Shown here: positions 51,910 through 62,368 of the stretch, one piece after another
Layout: every line of letters begins with the position of its first letter
Numbering within the stretch: position 1 is the stretch's first letter
Origin: Macrosoma leucophasiata
Taxonomy: Eukaryota > Arthropoda > Insecta > Lepidoptera > Hedylidae
NCBI GenBank assembly: GCA_036365455.1
Contig: JAWQUS010000010.1
Coordinates: forward strand, 11,664,501-11,728,500
Direction of reading: 5' to 3'
DNA length: 64,000 nt
Translations under genes and position numbers: made by a program
The notes under the pieces: model-generated
Databases searched by the model: none
What the model saw: the letters and a program-made list of their open reading frames with translations, nothing else
Told to the model about the DNA's origin: nothing

Positions 51910-52420
51910 GAGACTCGTGTTCTAAAGCAGCTACGTTGCCGGCTGTAGGCTGTAGTTAATTGCGGTTGTTTACTGGCGTGTGAACAGGAGATATTGTTTG
52001 TCCATCTCCGTAACCCGAGGCTGAGGCGGTGAGGTACTAGACAGCGCCTGCTCGGTGCACATCAAATAGGATTATGGCTTGTCGCCGCGTCACCACTCAG
52101 TTCTATTGTTTTGCTACAATGTCTACCAGCTTAAATCACTGTATTCCTTCCTCGTCACTTGAACGTGCTTCTATACTAACTGTATTATAAAGTTGTTCGA
52201 TGTTCGCTGTACAATATCAGTATCATTAAATAATGTTGTTTAAATACGAACACGTGTGCACAATTTCGTAAGTGTATGTTTGAATCTTTGTAGGTTTGTA
52301 TGTTTGACCACGACTTTCTCGGCAACTAAAAGTCATATTGATATGATCTTGTTTAGAGTTCCGTAACCTGTAAGGCACTCTTATAGTTTCGTCATTTCCA
52401 TCGGTCCGTCCGTCTGTTTG
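51910..52420. other. Spacer, no gene supported
   Basis: A somewhat GC-richer stretch at 51930-52110 has no recognised content. A family I scrap (GAGTTCCGTAACCTG, CCGTCCGTCTG) lies at 52350-52420. Confidence 0.4.
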
Positions 52421-52423
52421 CAT

Positions 52424-52480
52424 CTATGCTTGAATGCATGCATTTACCTCTGCCTACCCTTTCGGGCAATACAGGTGTGG
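52424..52480 (+). repeat. SINE family B, extreme 3' fragment
   Basis: TGAATGCATGCATTTACCTC, TGCCTACCCTTTCGGGCAAT, then ACAGGTGTGGAGC: only the last ~55 bp of the family. Confidence 0.7.
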
Positions 52481-52589
52481 AGCGATTTTTTATATTAATA
52501 AAAAACGCCGTTCACGTATTAACAAAGTAAACCAATAAGAATTTCAACACGATTTCATAATTTTAAACCTCTACAAATTTCTTTCTTAA

Positions 52590-52850
52590 TTTTCTTTGTG
52601 TTATGAAGCGACAAACAAGCGTACAATTTACATTAATGATAAGGAATAGTAGCCTATCAACATCTAGGTACATGAAACCAGAGATTTTAATAAAGATGCA
52701 TTGCCACTCCTGAGGTCTATTGTATTATGCCTCTGTGCCACAAATTACAGGGCCGTACATTACCACTTGACCGGAACACGATAGCGCTAAACATGTGGTC
52801 ATGCGATGGTGCTTACGCCCGAGAGCCCTCACTGGAGCTCTACCACCAGT
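52590..52850 (-). repeat. Repeat family A, copy 8
   Basis: GAAGCGACAAACAAGCGTAC at the left, TCTACCACCAGT at the right. Small internal deletion around the TTTAGCGGCAA block. Confidence 0.8.
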
Positions 52851-53465
52851 AAATCCCTTTTTATGCTTTATATCATCCATCCGCATAAAATAATTGTTAA
52901 GGATTTAAGATTACCCTCTTTTGAAGGAAGACAGACATTCTGCATAACTTCATACAAAGGATACTCGTGGGATAGATCTTGAAAGGATTTGCAATTTTAC
53001 GGTCCAAAACACTAAGTTCTAGCAATAATTGAATTTTTTAAAGATATTAAACGGATGTTTTTGACGTGGTAGGTACTATAATAATATGTCTGATATTTTA
53101 AGTACGAAAATGGCATTCCCAAGTTCGCGTAGGTTACAACACTCGCACAGCGCGAGTAAATGGATCGTCAATGTAATTTTGTGTATTAAATATCAATTTG
53201 GAGAATACTCGTCACCTGTGGCCCGCGGCTAAAGGGTTCCATGAGAAGAACAAATTAAGTACTTTATTACGTTACATCAGACAAAGCCTCATCATATTTG
53301 TTTTCTTGTCTCTCTAATATATAATATTCTCGTGTCACAGTGTTTGTAAAAATCTCCTCCGATTTCTATAATTTTTACGGTGGGTCTGAGAATAGATCGC
53401 TAACTATTTTTATACTCATCATTGCATAATTTTTTAATAATTTCATCACTTCAAACGTCAATCAA
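52851..53465. other. Spacer, nothing supported
   Basis: AT-rich. Contains one copy (53271-53304) of a 34-bp sequence repeated at 54828-54861. Confidence 0.4.
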
Positions 53466-53688
53466 ATTTCAATTCAGCCGAAATATGTCCACGGCTGGAC
53501 AAAGCCTTCCGCAAAGACACCCACAACAGTGATGCGCGTAATTAGGGGAAATACATAATCGCCACACTTGGGGCGGATTGGCGATTATGGCATATGGCAG
53601 TGGCGGTACTTTAATCTCGGGACGCTGCTGCCCATCCCGCGTTATTGTATTTACTACCACCACCCATCGGAATGCTTTGACCGCCATT
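53466..53688 (-). repeat. Non-autonomous family F with RTE-like tail, copy 1
   Basis: In element orientation it contains CGGGATGGGCAGCAGCGTCC, CCACTGCCATATGCCATAAT and GTGTGGCGATTATG. It ends TGTGGGTGTCTTTGCGGAAG and GCTTTGTCCAGCCGTGGACA, then TATTTCGGCTGAA. The last ~60 bp aligns with the coding 3' end of the RTE fragment at 58649 (TTGTGGCACTCTTTGGGAGA, then GCCTTTGTTCAGCAGTGGAC). Confidence 0.7.
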
Positions 53689-53885
53689 GTTTTTTTTTTT
53701 TGTTATTGAAGTGGCAAACAAGCATGCAGTTCACATTGATGTTAAGTAATGACTGCCTATAGACCTATAGACTATAGACACCCACACAGAGACCGAGGTC
53801 AAAATGCAGATGCGTTACCACTCCTGAGGCGTAACGCGGTGGTGCCTACGCCCGCGAGCTCCGTCACTGGAACTCTACCACCAGT
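53689..53885 (-). repeat. Repeat family A, copy 9 (internally deleted)
   Basis: T-run directly abutting family F, then GAAGTGGCAAACAAGCATGC. The middle (~90 bp) is deleted: CTCCTGAGGCGTAACGCGGT joins the two ends. Confidence 0.85.
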
Positions 53886-55105
53886 AAAGTTACTTACTAC
53901 ACTCGCGAAAGAATTTTCCTCCACTAGAGGGCGATGGCGTGGAAGTTTGCGAGAAAAATATGACAATTGATTTCTAATTGTTCATGAACCGATATCAGTC
54001 CAACTGCACCTGAACGACTCTTTTTAGATTTATTTCATAACAAAATCAATTAATTTAAAAATTATCGTTTAGATCTTTTAGTTCTTATAATAATTCACTT
54101 GGCAAGTCTTAATTGTGTCTACTGAGTACTTTATTCATATTAATTCTGTTGTAGCCCAACACCATATTTTTTTTTATTTCATGAATATAGCAGATGGGTG
54201 CAGTTTTACGTATACAGTAATAAAGAAGTGAATATCAGTGCTGATGTGCTGTTATTATTGATCGTCACAGTGGAATAGTATGGTACTACTTAAAAGCTTA
54301 ACGTTTTTACTAGACGTAACTACGTTTTATGCAAATATATTTTACAAAAAATTACGTGAAAAAATATGCTATGTGCCCTATGCTTCAAGGTGGAAACTGA
54401 AAATTTTAATTCTCTTTATAACTAAGTAGGTATTACAGCAACGTTCTAACTCTATGTCTTATAAACGACATTTTCCGAAACTGATTATCCATACTGTACG
54501 CCTAATTATCGTAGAAATCAATTGATTTGTGCCCTAATATTCGACTACGCCAATAACAAATGGCGAGTCGGCCATGGATAAAATTTACAGCTTGACAATA
54601 AAGCGGCGCATAGCTTGGGCAGACACAATGATACTCAAAATGGGGTTATATTCGTAGTATTGGAAAGCGCCATTGGACCGTACTTTCCCAATATTCTCTT
54701 TAGCGATTGGATATCAGATGCTTCGCTTTTGCTTGTAGTTTTCACACCTTGAACATATTTGGCTAGTAAAAAGATAAACCTGAATTAAACGCACATTATA
54801 CGTAAATTTACGACTGTTTCTTGCATTGTTACACCAGACAAAGCCTCATCATATTTGTTTTTGGATCTTGAAATGATGAAATGTTGCCTGTTTTATTGTT
54901 CAAAAACTCATCATTCACCAGTTACGTGTAAAGCTCTAACTTTATTAGTACTTGTACTAAGGTTCGAAGGTGCCCCTACTTTAACCAAATATAATAGAAC
55001 TCTTCCGCTGTTTACTAATTTACTAACAAACAACGCACGGTTGTAACTACTGGTGATAAAAGGCTTGAAATTACGTGGAGGTAGGATTTCCTGAAAGTTT
55101 GGAGG
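53886..55105. other. Spacer, nothing supported
   Basis: AT-rich. Holds the second copy (54828-54861) of the 34-bp repeat. A frame at 54855-55046 is unrecognised. Confidence 0.4.
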
Positions 55106-55107
55106 TT

Positions 55108-55218
55108 AAAACAATGAGGTTAATCTGTATAGAGGATACACAGAGAACAAAAAAACGGTTTCGTTTTTAAATTGAATTGACAGATATGTTATAATGGTGG
55201 CGTAACGCAGTAATAATA
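55108..55218 (+). repeat. Dispersed repeat family J, copy 1
   Basis: ACAATGAGGTTAATCTG, then the TTTTTAAATTGAATTGACAG, ATATGTTATAATGG and GGCGTAACGCAGTAAT blocks. Other copies lie at 59210-59360 and 60190-60295. Confidence 0.6.
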
Positions 55219-55875
55219 ATAATTTCTTATCTTCATTCTTTCTCTTTTTGTTATGGTTAGCATGTGGAAGTAAAATGAAATGAAAGAATAAACTATATTC
55301 AAATTGAATAATTGTTTAAGATAAATAAGTATTTAAATAACTACCTTGAGACATAATAAGAAGCCAATCATTGTGTTTATTTACTTTATCTCGGCGTTGT
55401 AGAGAAAACCAACCTCATTTTATTTTTCTTTGACCTCGTTTCTTTTTGGCTTTATGTTATATTCAGTGCAAATTTATCTGGATATGGTTTTATTTAGCAA
55501 GTTTTTATGTTAACCAAATTTTCTTTTTAAGTAAATGAAATGACTAGTTCTCTTTTGCAACTAAGACTACTGTGTAAGGCCTTCAATGTTTATTAAATTA
55601 CGTAATTTCAAAAACTAGTGTCTCTTTTGTTGGTTTCTAAGGTTAGGAAAATAATATACCTACTTGAAATTTTATTTTCACATGTGTAAGGTATGATTAT
55701 TTCGCTGCTATTTTTTTATTAGTTACTTTTGAAATGACAGAAAAATATAGCAGCAATCAAACGATAGCAAAAATACATATGATTTTCAAATAAAATAGTT
55801 AATATTCGTTCGGAAATATTTTGATTAAGTAATAATTTAAGTTCATGCAAAAGGTTTCTGTAATGTAAATTAAAA
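55219..55875. other. Spacer, nothing supported
   Basis: AT-rich; a minus-strand frame at 55719-56003 runs across the hairpin and is unlikely to be coding. Confidence 0.4.
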
Positions 55876-55927
55876 AATATAAACGATCTATTTTGTACGG
55901 CTTCGTACAAAATAGATCGTTTATATT
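55876..55927. repeat. Perfect 24-bp hairpin, 4-nt loop
   Basis: AATATAAACGATCTATTTTG and then TACG (55876-55899) pairs without mismatch with 55904-55927 across the loop GCTT. Confidence 0.95.
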
Positions 55928-56284
55928 GGCACCGTGTTCTTTGGCACCAAAAGTATCCTTTTTTAGGACTCAGTACCATACAATCTATGGACGGCTCAAT
56001 CATAACGATTTGTTCGTAAAAGAATAACAGACGAACACTTAGAGTTAGCTTCAGTATTTTACTGCCATAGCATTATTATATGTTAATAGGGAAGCATGGA
56101 GTTTTCAAGACACAAATATTTACGGTGATTTTTAAATTTCAGTTAATGTAGAACAGCCCATATTGTCTTGATACAAGATTAACTCAATCGTATCTACTAC
56201 GCTACGCCACGCTACGACTGCTACGAATTTAGAATATATATCTCTTAACTACGACGAAAGAACGTACATAATATAATATTATTT

Positions 56285-56563
56285 CTGGTGGTAGAGTTCC
56301 AATGTAGGAGCTCGAGGGCGTAGGCACCACCACATTACTTAATCTAACTGCCGCCAAATGGTAGTGTTCGTACTTTAGTACATATAAGTCAATGTGTTCA
56401 GCACTATCGTATTCACAGAGACATAACAACTATGGTCTCAAAGGTGGCAACGTATGTGTATTTTGACCGCTGTCTTTGTGTAAGTGTATATATACTGCAA
56501 TCATCACTTTACATCAATATGAATTGGACTCTTGTTTGCCACCATCACTACATAAAAAAAAAC
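56285..56563 (+). repeat. Repeat family A, copy 10
   Basis: Starts CTGGTGGTAGAGTTCCAATG, ends GTTTGCCACCATCACTACAT and an A-run. The A-run ends directly against the LINE fragment at 56565. Confidence 0.8.
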
Positions 56564-56564
56564 T

Positions 56565-56741
56565 AAATGGGCCGGTCATATGACCCGTACGCTGGACCAG
56601 AGATGGAGACCAAATATTATCCATTGTAACCCACACGATAAATTACGATCGGTAGGAAGAGCAAAGGGAAGATGGAGCGACGCTATAGTGGAGGCAGCAG
56701 GCGCTACCTGGGCCGAGCTGCCCAGGATCGTAGCACATTAG
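56565..56741 (+). pseudogene. RTE-like LINE, C-terminal fragment
   Basis: 59-codon frame to a natural stop: KWAGHMTRTLDQRWRPNI, then RSVGRAKGRWSDAIVEAAG and ATWAELPRIVAH. It aligns with the KWQWAGHIARRTDSRWG and VGRPPARWTDDLIKAAG region of the RTE at 45-48 kb but is clearly another subfamily. About 100 bp of 3' sequence may follow. No start; 5'-truncated. Confidence 0.75.
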
Positions 56742-57785
56742 ACATGTATTCTGCTATGTGTGAATCGCCTGCATATCGCAGGTGTTTTACCAATCATGGA
56801 TGCCTGAATAGTACGAGATTTTTAAGTATACTTTTATTTATAATTTGATTTATTAGAGTAAATAAAGGCTGTTTATTTGTTTTACCACTTTTTCGGCGTG
56901 CTCAATATGTGTAATCATGCCAAATTACATATTTCTAGTATTAAGAGTATCTAAGCTATGCTGCGGACAGACTGATGAACTGACGGATGGGAAGAAAATA
57001 GAAGGTTGCCTTGTAGGCTATGGAACCCTAAAAACGATGTATTAAAGTTTAAATTAATATAAAATAATGTTAAATATTTAGCTCGATAGATCAAGCAGTG
57101 CAAGTAAGCACGCGGTGATGTGTGGCGGAACGGCAAGCTGCGGCTGCGGCGCGTGCGACTGGCGGTGCCCGACGCCGGCCTCATTAATTCTCTCGACAAA
57201 CACACCCCGACTCGCGCTGTGTGAGAATGACAGCACTCGTTTGTTATCCACCAGTATGCTACGTTGTTACGACCTCGACACTAGCTATTAGTGTACAATA
57301 TTACACAGAGCGACGTGACTTTTGCTCTCTATTACGAATTTGGCGGACGTGCGCCGGTGCCACTCTATCATCTTTTATTGAGTGGGAATGCACTTGGCAG
57401 GTTAGTAAGCTTAATAAAACTAAACATACGTAGCACAGAACTGGTTGTTCACTAACACGTTTAAGCTTAACGACGCCATCAGCTGGAAGTGTTATTTGCA
57501 GCGTTGTAAAGTGCAACGCCGTCGAGCTAGACTGACTTAGTCTCAATATCGGAGAACGTTAGCAGATAGTTGCTCTTTGACAATATTTTATGCACGAGTG
57601 GAATACTTGTCTTCGTTGTGTGAATGCTGTTGCCGTATCCGTAGTTTATTACGTTCTCATTCGTGATTAATGTTTTAAATCGAATGGAAAGTGTAGGCAA
57701 TTTGTAAAATGTTTACTTTTCCAAAAAAATCAAAAAGCCTTTTTATTTGTATAATTTTTTTTGCAATAACACATGCGAGTGAACT
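56742..57785. other. Spacer with a CpG-rich island
   Basis: A family I scrap (ACGGATGGGAAGAAAATAGA, GGAACCCTAAAAA) lies at 56950-57035. 57085-57235 is strikingly GC/CpG-rich. A plus frame there reads GDVWRNGKLRLRRVRLAVPD with a few more codons, short and unproven. It could be an exon, a promoter or an old TE piece. Confidence 0.3.
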
Positions 57786-57786
57786 T

Positions 57787-57938
57787 TAGAAATGAAAGAA
57801 AAAAACGGAAAGATAAATTTGACTACTACTAGGTGGGACTTCGGTAGCTTAGTGGTAAAGCGGCTGGACTGGTTATCCTGAGGTCGCAGTTTCGACTCCT
57901 GCCCGAAGTCAACTCTCCGTTTTTTTCTTTAATTTCTA
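57787..57938 (+). repeat. tRNA-like SINE family G, core copy 3, in inverted arms
   Basis: The tRNA-like module 57837-57910 (74 nt) has a perfect 7-bp acceptor GACTTCG/CGAAGTC, A box TAGCTTAGTGGTAAAG, an anticodon-like loop CTGGTTA, and a B-box region TTTCGACTCC. It is not a standard functional tRNA: the T stem is imperfect and there are stem mismatches. Outside it, 57787-57809 and 57916-57938 are 23-bp inverted repeats with one mismatch (AAAGAAAAAAACGGA core). The family head is absent here. Confidence 0.7.
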
Positions 57939-57939
57939 A

Positions 57940-58318
57940 AACCTTTATATATTAATAAATCTATACATCTTTCATGCTTGTTCCACCAACTTTGCTTATA
58001 GCAAGAAAATTTAGAGGTATAAATGAAAAGAGTTATTTGGAGTTTAAATAATATTATTGTGGACTTAAGCCACACCGCGGACACTCCACCAAAATTCCAT
58101 GCAAACGCTTAATTTGGTCTCTATTACACAGACATCAATCAGTGACGTGTATTTACACATGTACCTGTGTGCGTAGCACGTAGAAAACACCAACCGTCGC
58201 CCATAAGAGGGGAGGTGGTTGGGTGAGCCGGTGAAATCGGGCGGAACGTCAAAGTGTCCATTCTATACGTAGTATTATTACATAGTCTCTGCTTAAGCTT
58301 TTAATATTATCGATCGAT
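57940..58318. other. Spacer, nothing supported
   Basis: No recognised feature. Confidence 0.4.
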
Positions 58319-58319
58319 C

Positions 58320-58440
58320 GTGAATCCGCATACCAAGCGTGGCAATTGCGATATTATAATCTGCTGGACAAAATATTTACCCAACGATATGGTCGTTTAA
58401 GAAGGCTTTGTCCAGCTGTGGACATCCTTCGGAATTAATA
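58320..58440 (+). repeat. Family F, 3' part, copy 2
   Basis: CCGCATACCAAGCGTGGCAA then GAAGGCTTTGTCCAGCTGTG and GACATCCTTCGGAATTAATA. The RTE-like end is conserved. Confidence 0.6.
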
Positions 58441-58620
58441 ATTATAAAGCTTTTATGTAAGTATTACAATTTACAATGTGATAATATTAAAATGCGGACA
58501 TTTGAAGCTTTTGTTCGTAATAGGTGATAATAGTTTAATATATCCACATATTTATAATATAGTGCTACATATCATACACAACACCTGGGCAACCGATTCC
58601 CTCTCGGATGGAAGTAAAAG
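58441..58620. other. Spacer
   Basis: Short AT-rich interval before the ATC repeat; nothing recognised. Confidence 0.4.
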
Positions 58621-58850
58621 TATCATCATCATCATCATCATCATCATTTCAGCCAATAGACGTCCACTGCTGAACAAAGGCCTCTCCCAAAGAGTGCCAC
58701 AACGAACGGTCCTGGGCCGCCCTCATCCAGCGATTGCCCGCGACCTTCACCAGATCGTCGGTCCATCTTGTGGAGGGCCTGCCTACGCTTCGCTTTGGCA
58801 GCTAATGAGCGGCGTCGGGATGTGACGACTCCATCGCCCACTAGCGGAAG
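58621..58850 (-). pseudogene. RTE LINE 3' end fragment with (TGA)n tail
   Basis: Minus strand. 58649-58768 encodes the last 39 residues of an RTE protein: RWTDDLVKVAGNRWMRAA, QDRSLWHSLGEAFVQQWTSI and Gly, then the stop. The ATC run 58622-58646 on the plus strand is the (TGA)n tail. Upstream codons are frameshifted. This preserves the native C-terminus that is frameshifted in the 45-48 kb copy. Confidence 0.85.
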
Positions 58851-58864
58851 AACTTCTGGTGAAG

Positions 58865-59030
58865 AGGAATTCTTCCGCTAGTGCAGTCAGTCCACCGAAC
58901 AATGGCGATCAAACCATGGCGGTATAAGTACGTGGGATGGGCAGCAGCATCCCGCGTAAAATTGCTGCCACTGCGATCGCCAACCCGCATGCCAAGCGTG
59001 GCGATTATGGCATTTCCCCCCCTTATGAAG
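58865..59030 (+). repeat. Family F, 5'/middle part, copy 3
   Basis: GTGGGATGGGCAGCAGCATC, TGCCACTGCGATCGCCAAC and GTGGCGATTATGGCATTTCC match family F. It ends in a C-run before the RTE-like tail. Confidence 0.6.
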
Positions 59031-60185
59031 TGAAAGTATATCAATAAGTAACTGTCTTCAAAATTTTGAATAATGCCTTGATTTTTCTCAGACTTCCACG
59101 GAAACTGTAATATATACAAAATATTATTATTATTTCTTACAAAGCTAATTGCTGAAACTCATCAGTTACAATCACAGAGAGTAAATTAATAATTTCAAAA
59201 AAAAAAATTGCAATGAGGTTAATCCATAGATTAATTGGTTTTATTATTTCGTTCCGGCTTTTTGTTCTCCTGGCCTTTCTTTTATAAAATAAAGACGGAT
59301 CCATTTTTAAATTGAAATTACAGATTTGTCAAAATGGCGCCATGACGCAATAAAAAAGCAAACATGACCATTGACCTACATGTACTAACGTACTAGACAA
59401 GATACTCCCCTTGGTTGCATGGTCATAGTCATATCAAGTCAATTAACCACACTCTCATATTATCATATATTGACAGTTGACACGAAAACGTAAGTGTCTT
59501 GTCTACTTTAGTGCATAAAAATCAATGAAAAAAACTTACAAATTAAACATAATATGTGCAAATCAGGGATAACCCATGGTCTTAGGTTTAGCAGGCCTTT
59601 ATCCAAATAGGTTATAAAATCTATTCAGGTGAAAATGTCTAACTTTACGAATTTTTTTTCATATTTTCACATGAAATCGCGGAGAAACTTCACATTCCCT
59701 TTTTTCTCAATTTTTTTTCTTCACCGTAAATCTCTATACATATTGCAAATAATCAAACCCGTAGAGTCATTTTACAGAATCGCGGAACAAATATCTACAA
59801 AAACTTTGATCATTTAATAATAAGTATACTCATACAATATTTATTTAGATTCTTCATACATATATTATACAATTTAATTAATACAAACTAAACCATTGCA
59901 CTATAACATTTGTAATGTCATAAAATTAATAACTATAAATTTACCGAATTTAAATGCATGCAATATTGCGATAGTAAAATACGAGCATAATATTCAGAAA
60001 TGAATAGCAAATTATTTACAACCAGTACAGAAGGCAGAATATTTGAATGGGAAGATTGTTAATATATTTCAGAAAGCTATTGGAGTTGATCGCCTGAAAC
60101 TGTACTATAATAATAACAGTTTCACCCGACTACGAAGACTCGGAAATATATTGCATACAACAAGGTCTGACATCGTAGGTAGATA
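59031..60185. other. Spacer; family J copy 2 at ~59210-59360
   Basis: Family J blocks: CAATGAGGTTAATCCATAG, TTTTTAAATTGAAATTACAG and GGCGCCATGACGCAATAA. Otherwise AT-rich, no gene supported. Confidence 0.45.
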
Positions 60186-60189
60186 TTGT

Positions 60190-60295
60190 GGTAGATATAC
60201 AGAGAAGAGACCAGTGTCTCTTCAAACAAACGGTTGGTTCCGTTTTAAAATTGAATTTACAGATAGGTATAGGCGCCATAACGCAATAACATAGA
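60190..60295 (+). repeat. Dispersed repeat family J, copy 3
   Basis: GGTTCCGTTTTAAAATTGAA, TTTACAGATAGG and GGCGCCATAACGCAATAA match copies 1 and 2. A frame at 60043-60294 overlaps it and is not credible. Confidence 0.6.
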
Positions 60296-60400
60296 TTAAA
60301 AATCTAGCCAAAAATCTAATTTGATGTTTTGAAATTCTTGAGTATTTTACCTGGTTGATTTCATGATACAAAATATGTAATACATAAATGTATATTATAC

Positions 60401-60545
60401 TAGCTGTTGCCTGCGGATGTCGTTTAAAAGTAGACTATGTTCTTTCTCAAAGTCAACTCTATATCTGTACCAAATTTCATTAAAATCGGTTCAGTCGTTT
60501 GGACGTGAAAAGGTAACAGATAGACAGACTTTCGCATTTATAATA
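60401..60545 (+). repeat. Dispersed repeat family D, copy 2
   Basis: CTAGCTGTTGCCTGCGGATG through TACCAAATTTCATTAAAATC and GGACGTGAAAAGGTAACAGA to CTTTCGCATTTATAATAATA. Matches 25588-25778. Confidence 0.7.
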
Positions 60546-61059
60546 ATATATTTAGATATATAATTATATATACATATATTTTTACTATTGTTATTTGGTT
60601 CAACCACATAAAGAACCGCCATAATAGTCTTTAGATAAAATAGTATAAATCATATACGACACCAATAGTATTTTACAACATATTCATAGAAAATCAGCTT
60701 CCTACCGTAACGACACTCATCATGTGCGTCCTAGTGCACGTACCCAGTTGATACGTACTATCGACAAATCTGCTGCAATGCAGCAAATTAGCTGATACAA
60801 AAGCTACGATATGTATTAATATCGTCGCTTTACGTACAGGAATAGGCCTGAAATACGTACGAGACCAAGGAACCTCTGCGTAATAATACACACGTTTACA
60901 ACGCCATTCATTTCCTTTGAACTAGTATAAAGAATTAAATTAAAAGATTTAACCTTATAATTTAAGAAAGAATGGTATTAGCACAATAAAACCCATCCAA
61001 GATTTCATTACACGAAATGAAAATTTTACAGCGTTTACTTGCAAAAAGCATTTGGAACA
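60546..61059. other. Spacer, nothing supported
   Basis: AT-rich, no recognised content. Confidence 0.4.
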
Positions 61060-61340
61060 AAAAGGCGATTGTTTATAGGAGATGGTGGATGCAGCGAGCC
61101 GGAGGCGGCAAATCACCGGCCGTTTCCGACGGGACTCATCCGGAAATTGAGAAAGTCTCCGGCGACCGACGGCACGGGATCATTATGAAAGAAGTTGGCT
61201 GATATCCTACAATTTGCGTGCCAACCCATCTTACCCTTTAACCCCACGGCAACGATAGAAATGCGTTTCGGACTACCGTCCGTCGCTCGCTTTACAAACT
61301 CATTGTCCGTACTGGAGGGAATGTCTGTCAAATAAGGGAT
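61060..61340. other. High-complexity, GC-richer island, unassigned
   Basis: About 280 bp with balanced composition inside AT-rich DNA. Both strands give open frames (61017-61202 plus; 61113-61331 minus, 72 aa) with no domain I recognise. It contains GTTGGCTGATATCC...GCGTGCCAAC, whose ends are complementary. Candidate conserved non-coding element or exon; no support beyond composition. Confidence 0.25.
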
Positions 61341-61722
61341 CCAATACAGGCGGAGGCACGAATTACGTTTATATCTGAATTTATATTGAAACTATAAATG
61401 CCTTGTTATTGTGTATATGTTGATAAAGTTTATTTATTTAAATGTCTAAGATGCTTAGCTGTTTCATGTCAACCTGCAAGTTATTGTTCTTTAAGGTAGT
61501 AGGTGAGGATCCCACTGCAGAATCATTTCGTTCATCCAGATATGATGCAAACCTGAAAAAATGCAAACGTATATTTTATGATCTAGAGGAAATATATCTA
61601 CTAGGTTGTCTATCAAAATATGTCCGCTAGAGTCTAAACCCTTGGTGTTTAATTTTTGTTTACTTTCAGAACCTATCACTAGAAATTGGTTTCGAAATTA
61701 AGATAATTGAACTTTACGGCAC
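61341..61722. other. Spacer, nothing supported
   Basis: AT-rich; overlapping small frames on both strands without domains. Confidence 0.4.
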
Positions 61723-62065
61723 TATAATAATGGCAACCCTTGATACGTTCCACTGCTGGGCACTTGTCTCTCCCCTTCTTGGGAGGAGGCCTGGAGCTTA
61801 CTCCACCACGCTTCTCCAATGCGGGTTGGTGTAGATAAGGGTTAGTGGCCAACCCCCTATCGGATGTTTTCAAACCTCCGACAGTCGGACAGACCTCCGA
61901 CATAAGACCTCCGACAAGGTTTAACGACTGCTATCTATCAATAGCAACCGGGACCGACGCCTTAACGTGCCCGCGGGAACGCGCATTTTAATTTGCTACT
62001 AACAGTCACCCATCACACATCCGACAACGCCCGATCTGTACCAGCCGCCGGACTATGCGCGCTTC
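61723..62065 (-). repeat. 5S-rRNA-like SINE family E, copy 2 with full tail
   Basis: In element orientation: GAAGCGCGCATAGTCCGGCG start, then a shortened 5S-like part (GTGTGATGGGTGACTG kept, GTTAAGCA block deleted). The body follows with AAAACATCCGATAGGGGGTT, then GGCCTCCTCCCAAGAAGGGG and GTGCCCAGCAGTGGAACGTA, then the GGGTTGCCATTATTAT tail. The last ~50 bp parallels the RTE end (GTTCAGCAGTGGACGTCCTA). Confidence 0.75.
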
Positions 62066-62104
62066 CGGTACTAAAAATTGTCAAAATTATAACATTTCGT
62101 CTTT

Positions 62105-62368
62105 ACTGGTGGTAGAGTTCCAGTGTAGAGGCTCGAGGGCATAGGCACCACCGCAATAACTAATCTATCTGTCGCCAAATGATAGTATTCAGCACTATCG
62201 TGTACCGTAATAACTATCACAGAGACATAACAACTAAGGTCTCGGGGGTGGCAATGCATCTGCATTTTGACTTCTGGTCTTTGTGTGGGTGTCTATAAGC
62301 TGTAGTCTTTACTTAACATTAACGTGAACTGCAAGCTTGTTTGCCACCTGCATTACATAAAAAAAACA
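62105..62368 (+). repeat. Repeat family A, copy 11
   Basis: ACTGGTGGTAGAGTTCCAGT start to GTTTGCCACCTGCATTACAT and A-run; near full length. Confidence 0.85.

Noticed and set aside
57837..57910. Functional tRNA gene (anticodon-like GGT)
   Set aside because: The T stem and anticodon stem contain mismatches, and sibling copies show different anticodon positions; SINE origin is the simpler reading.
60043..60294. 83-aa frame as a gene
   Set aside because: Its second half lies in dispersed repeat family J.
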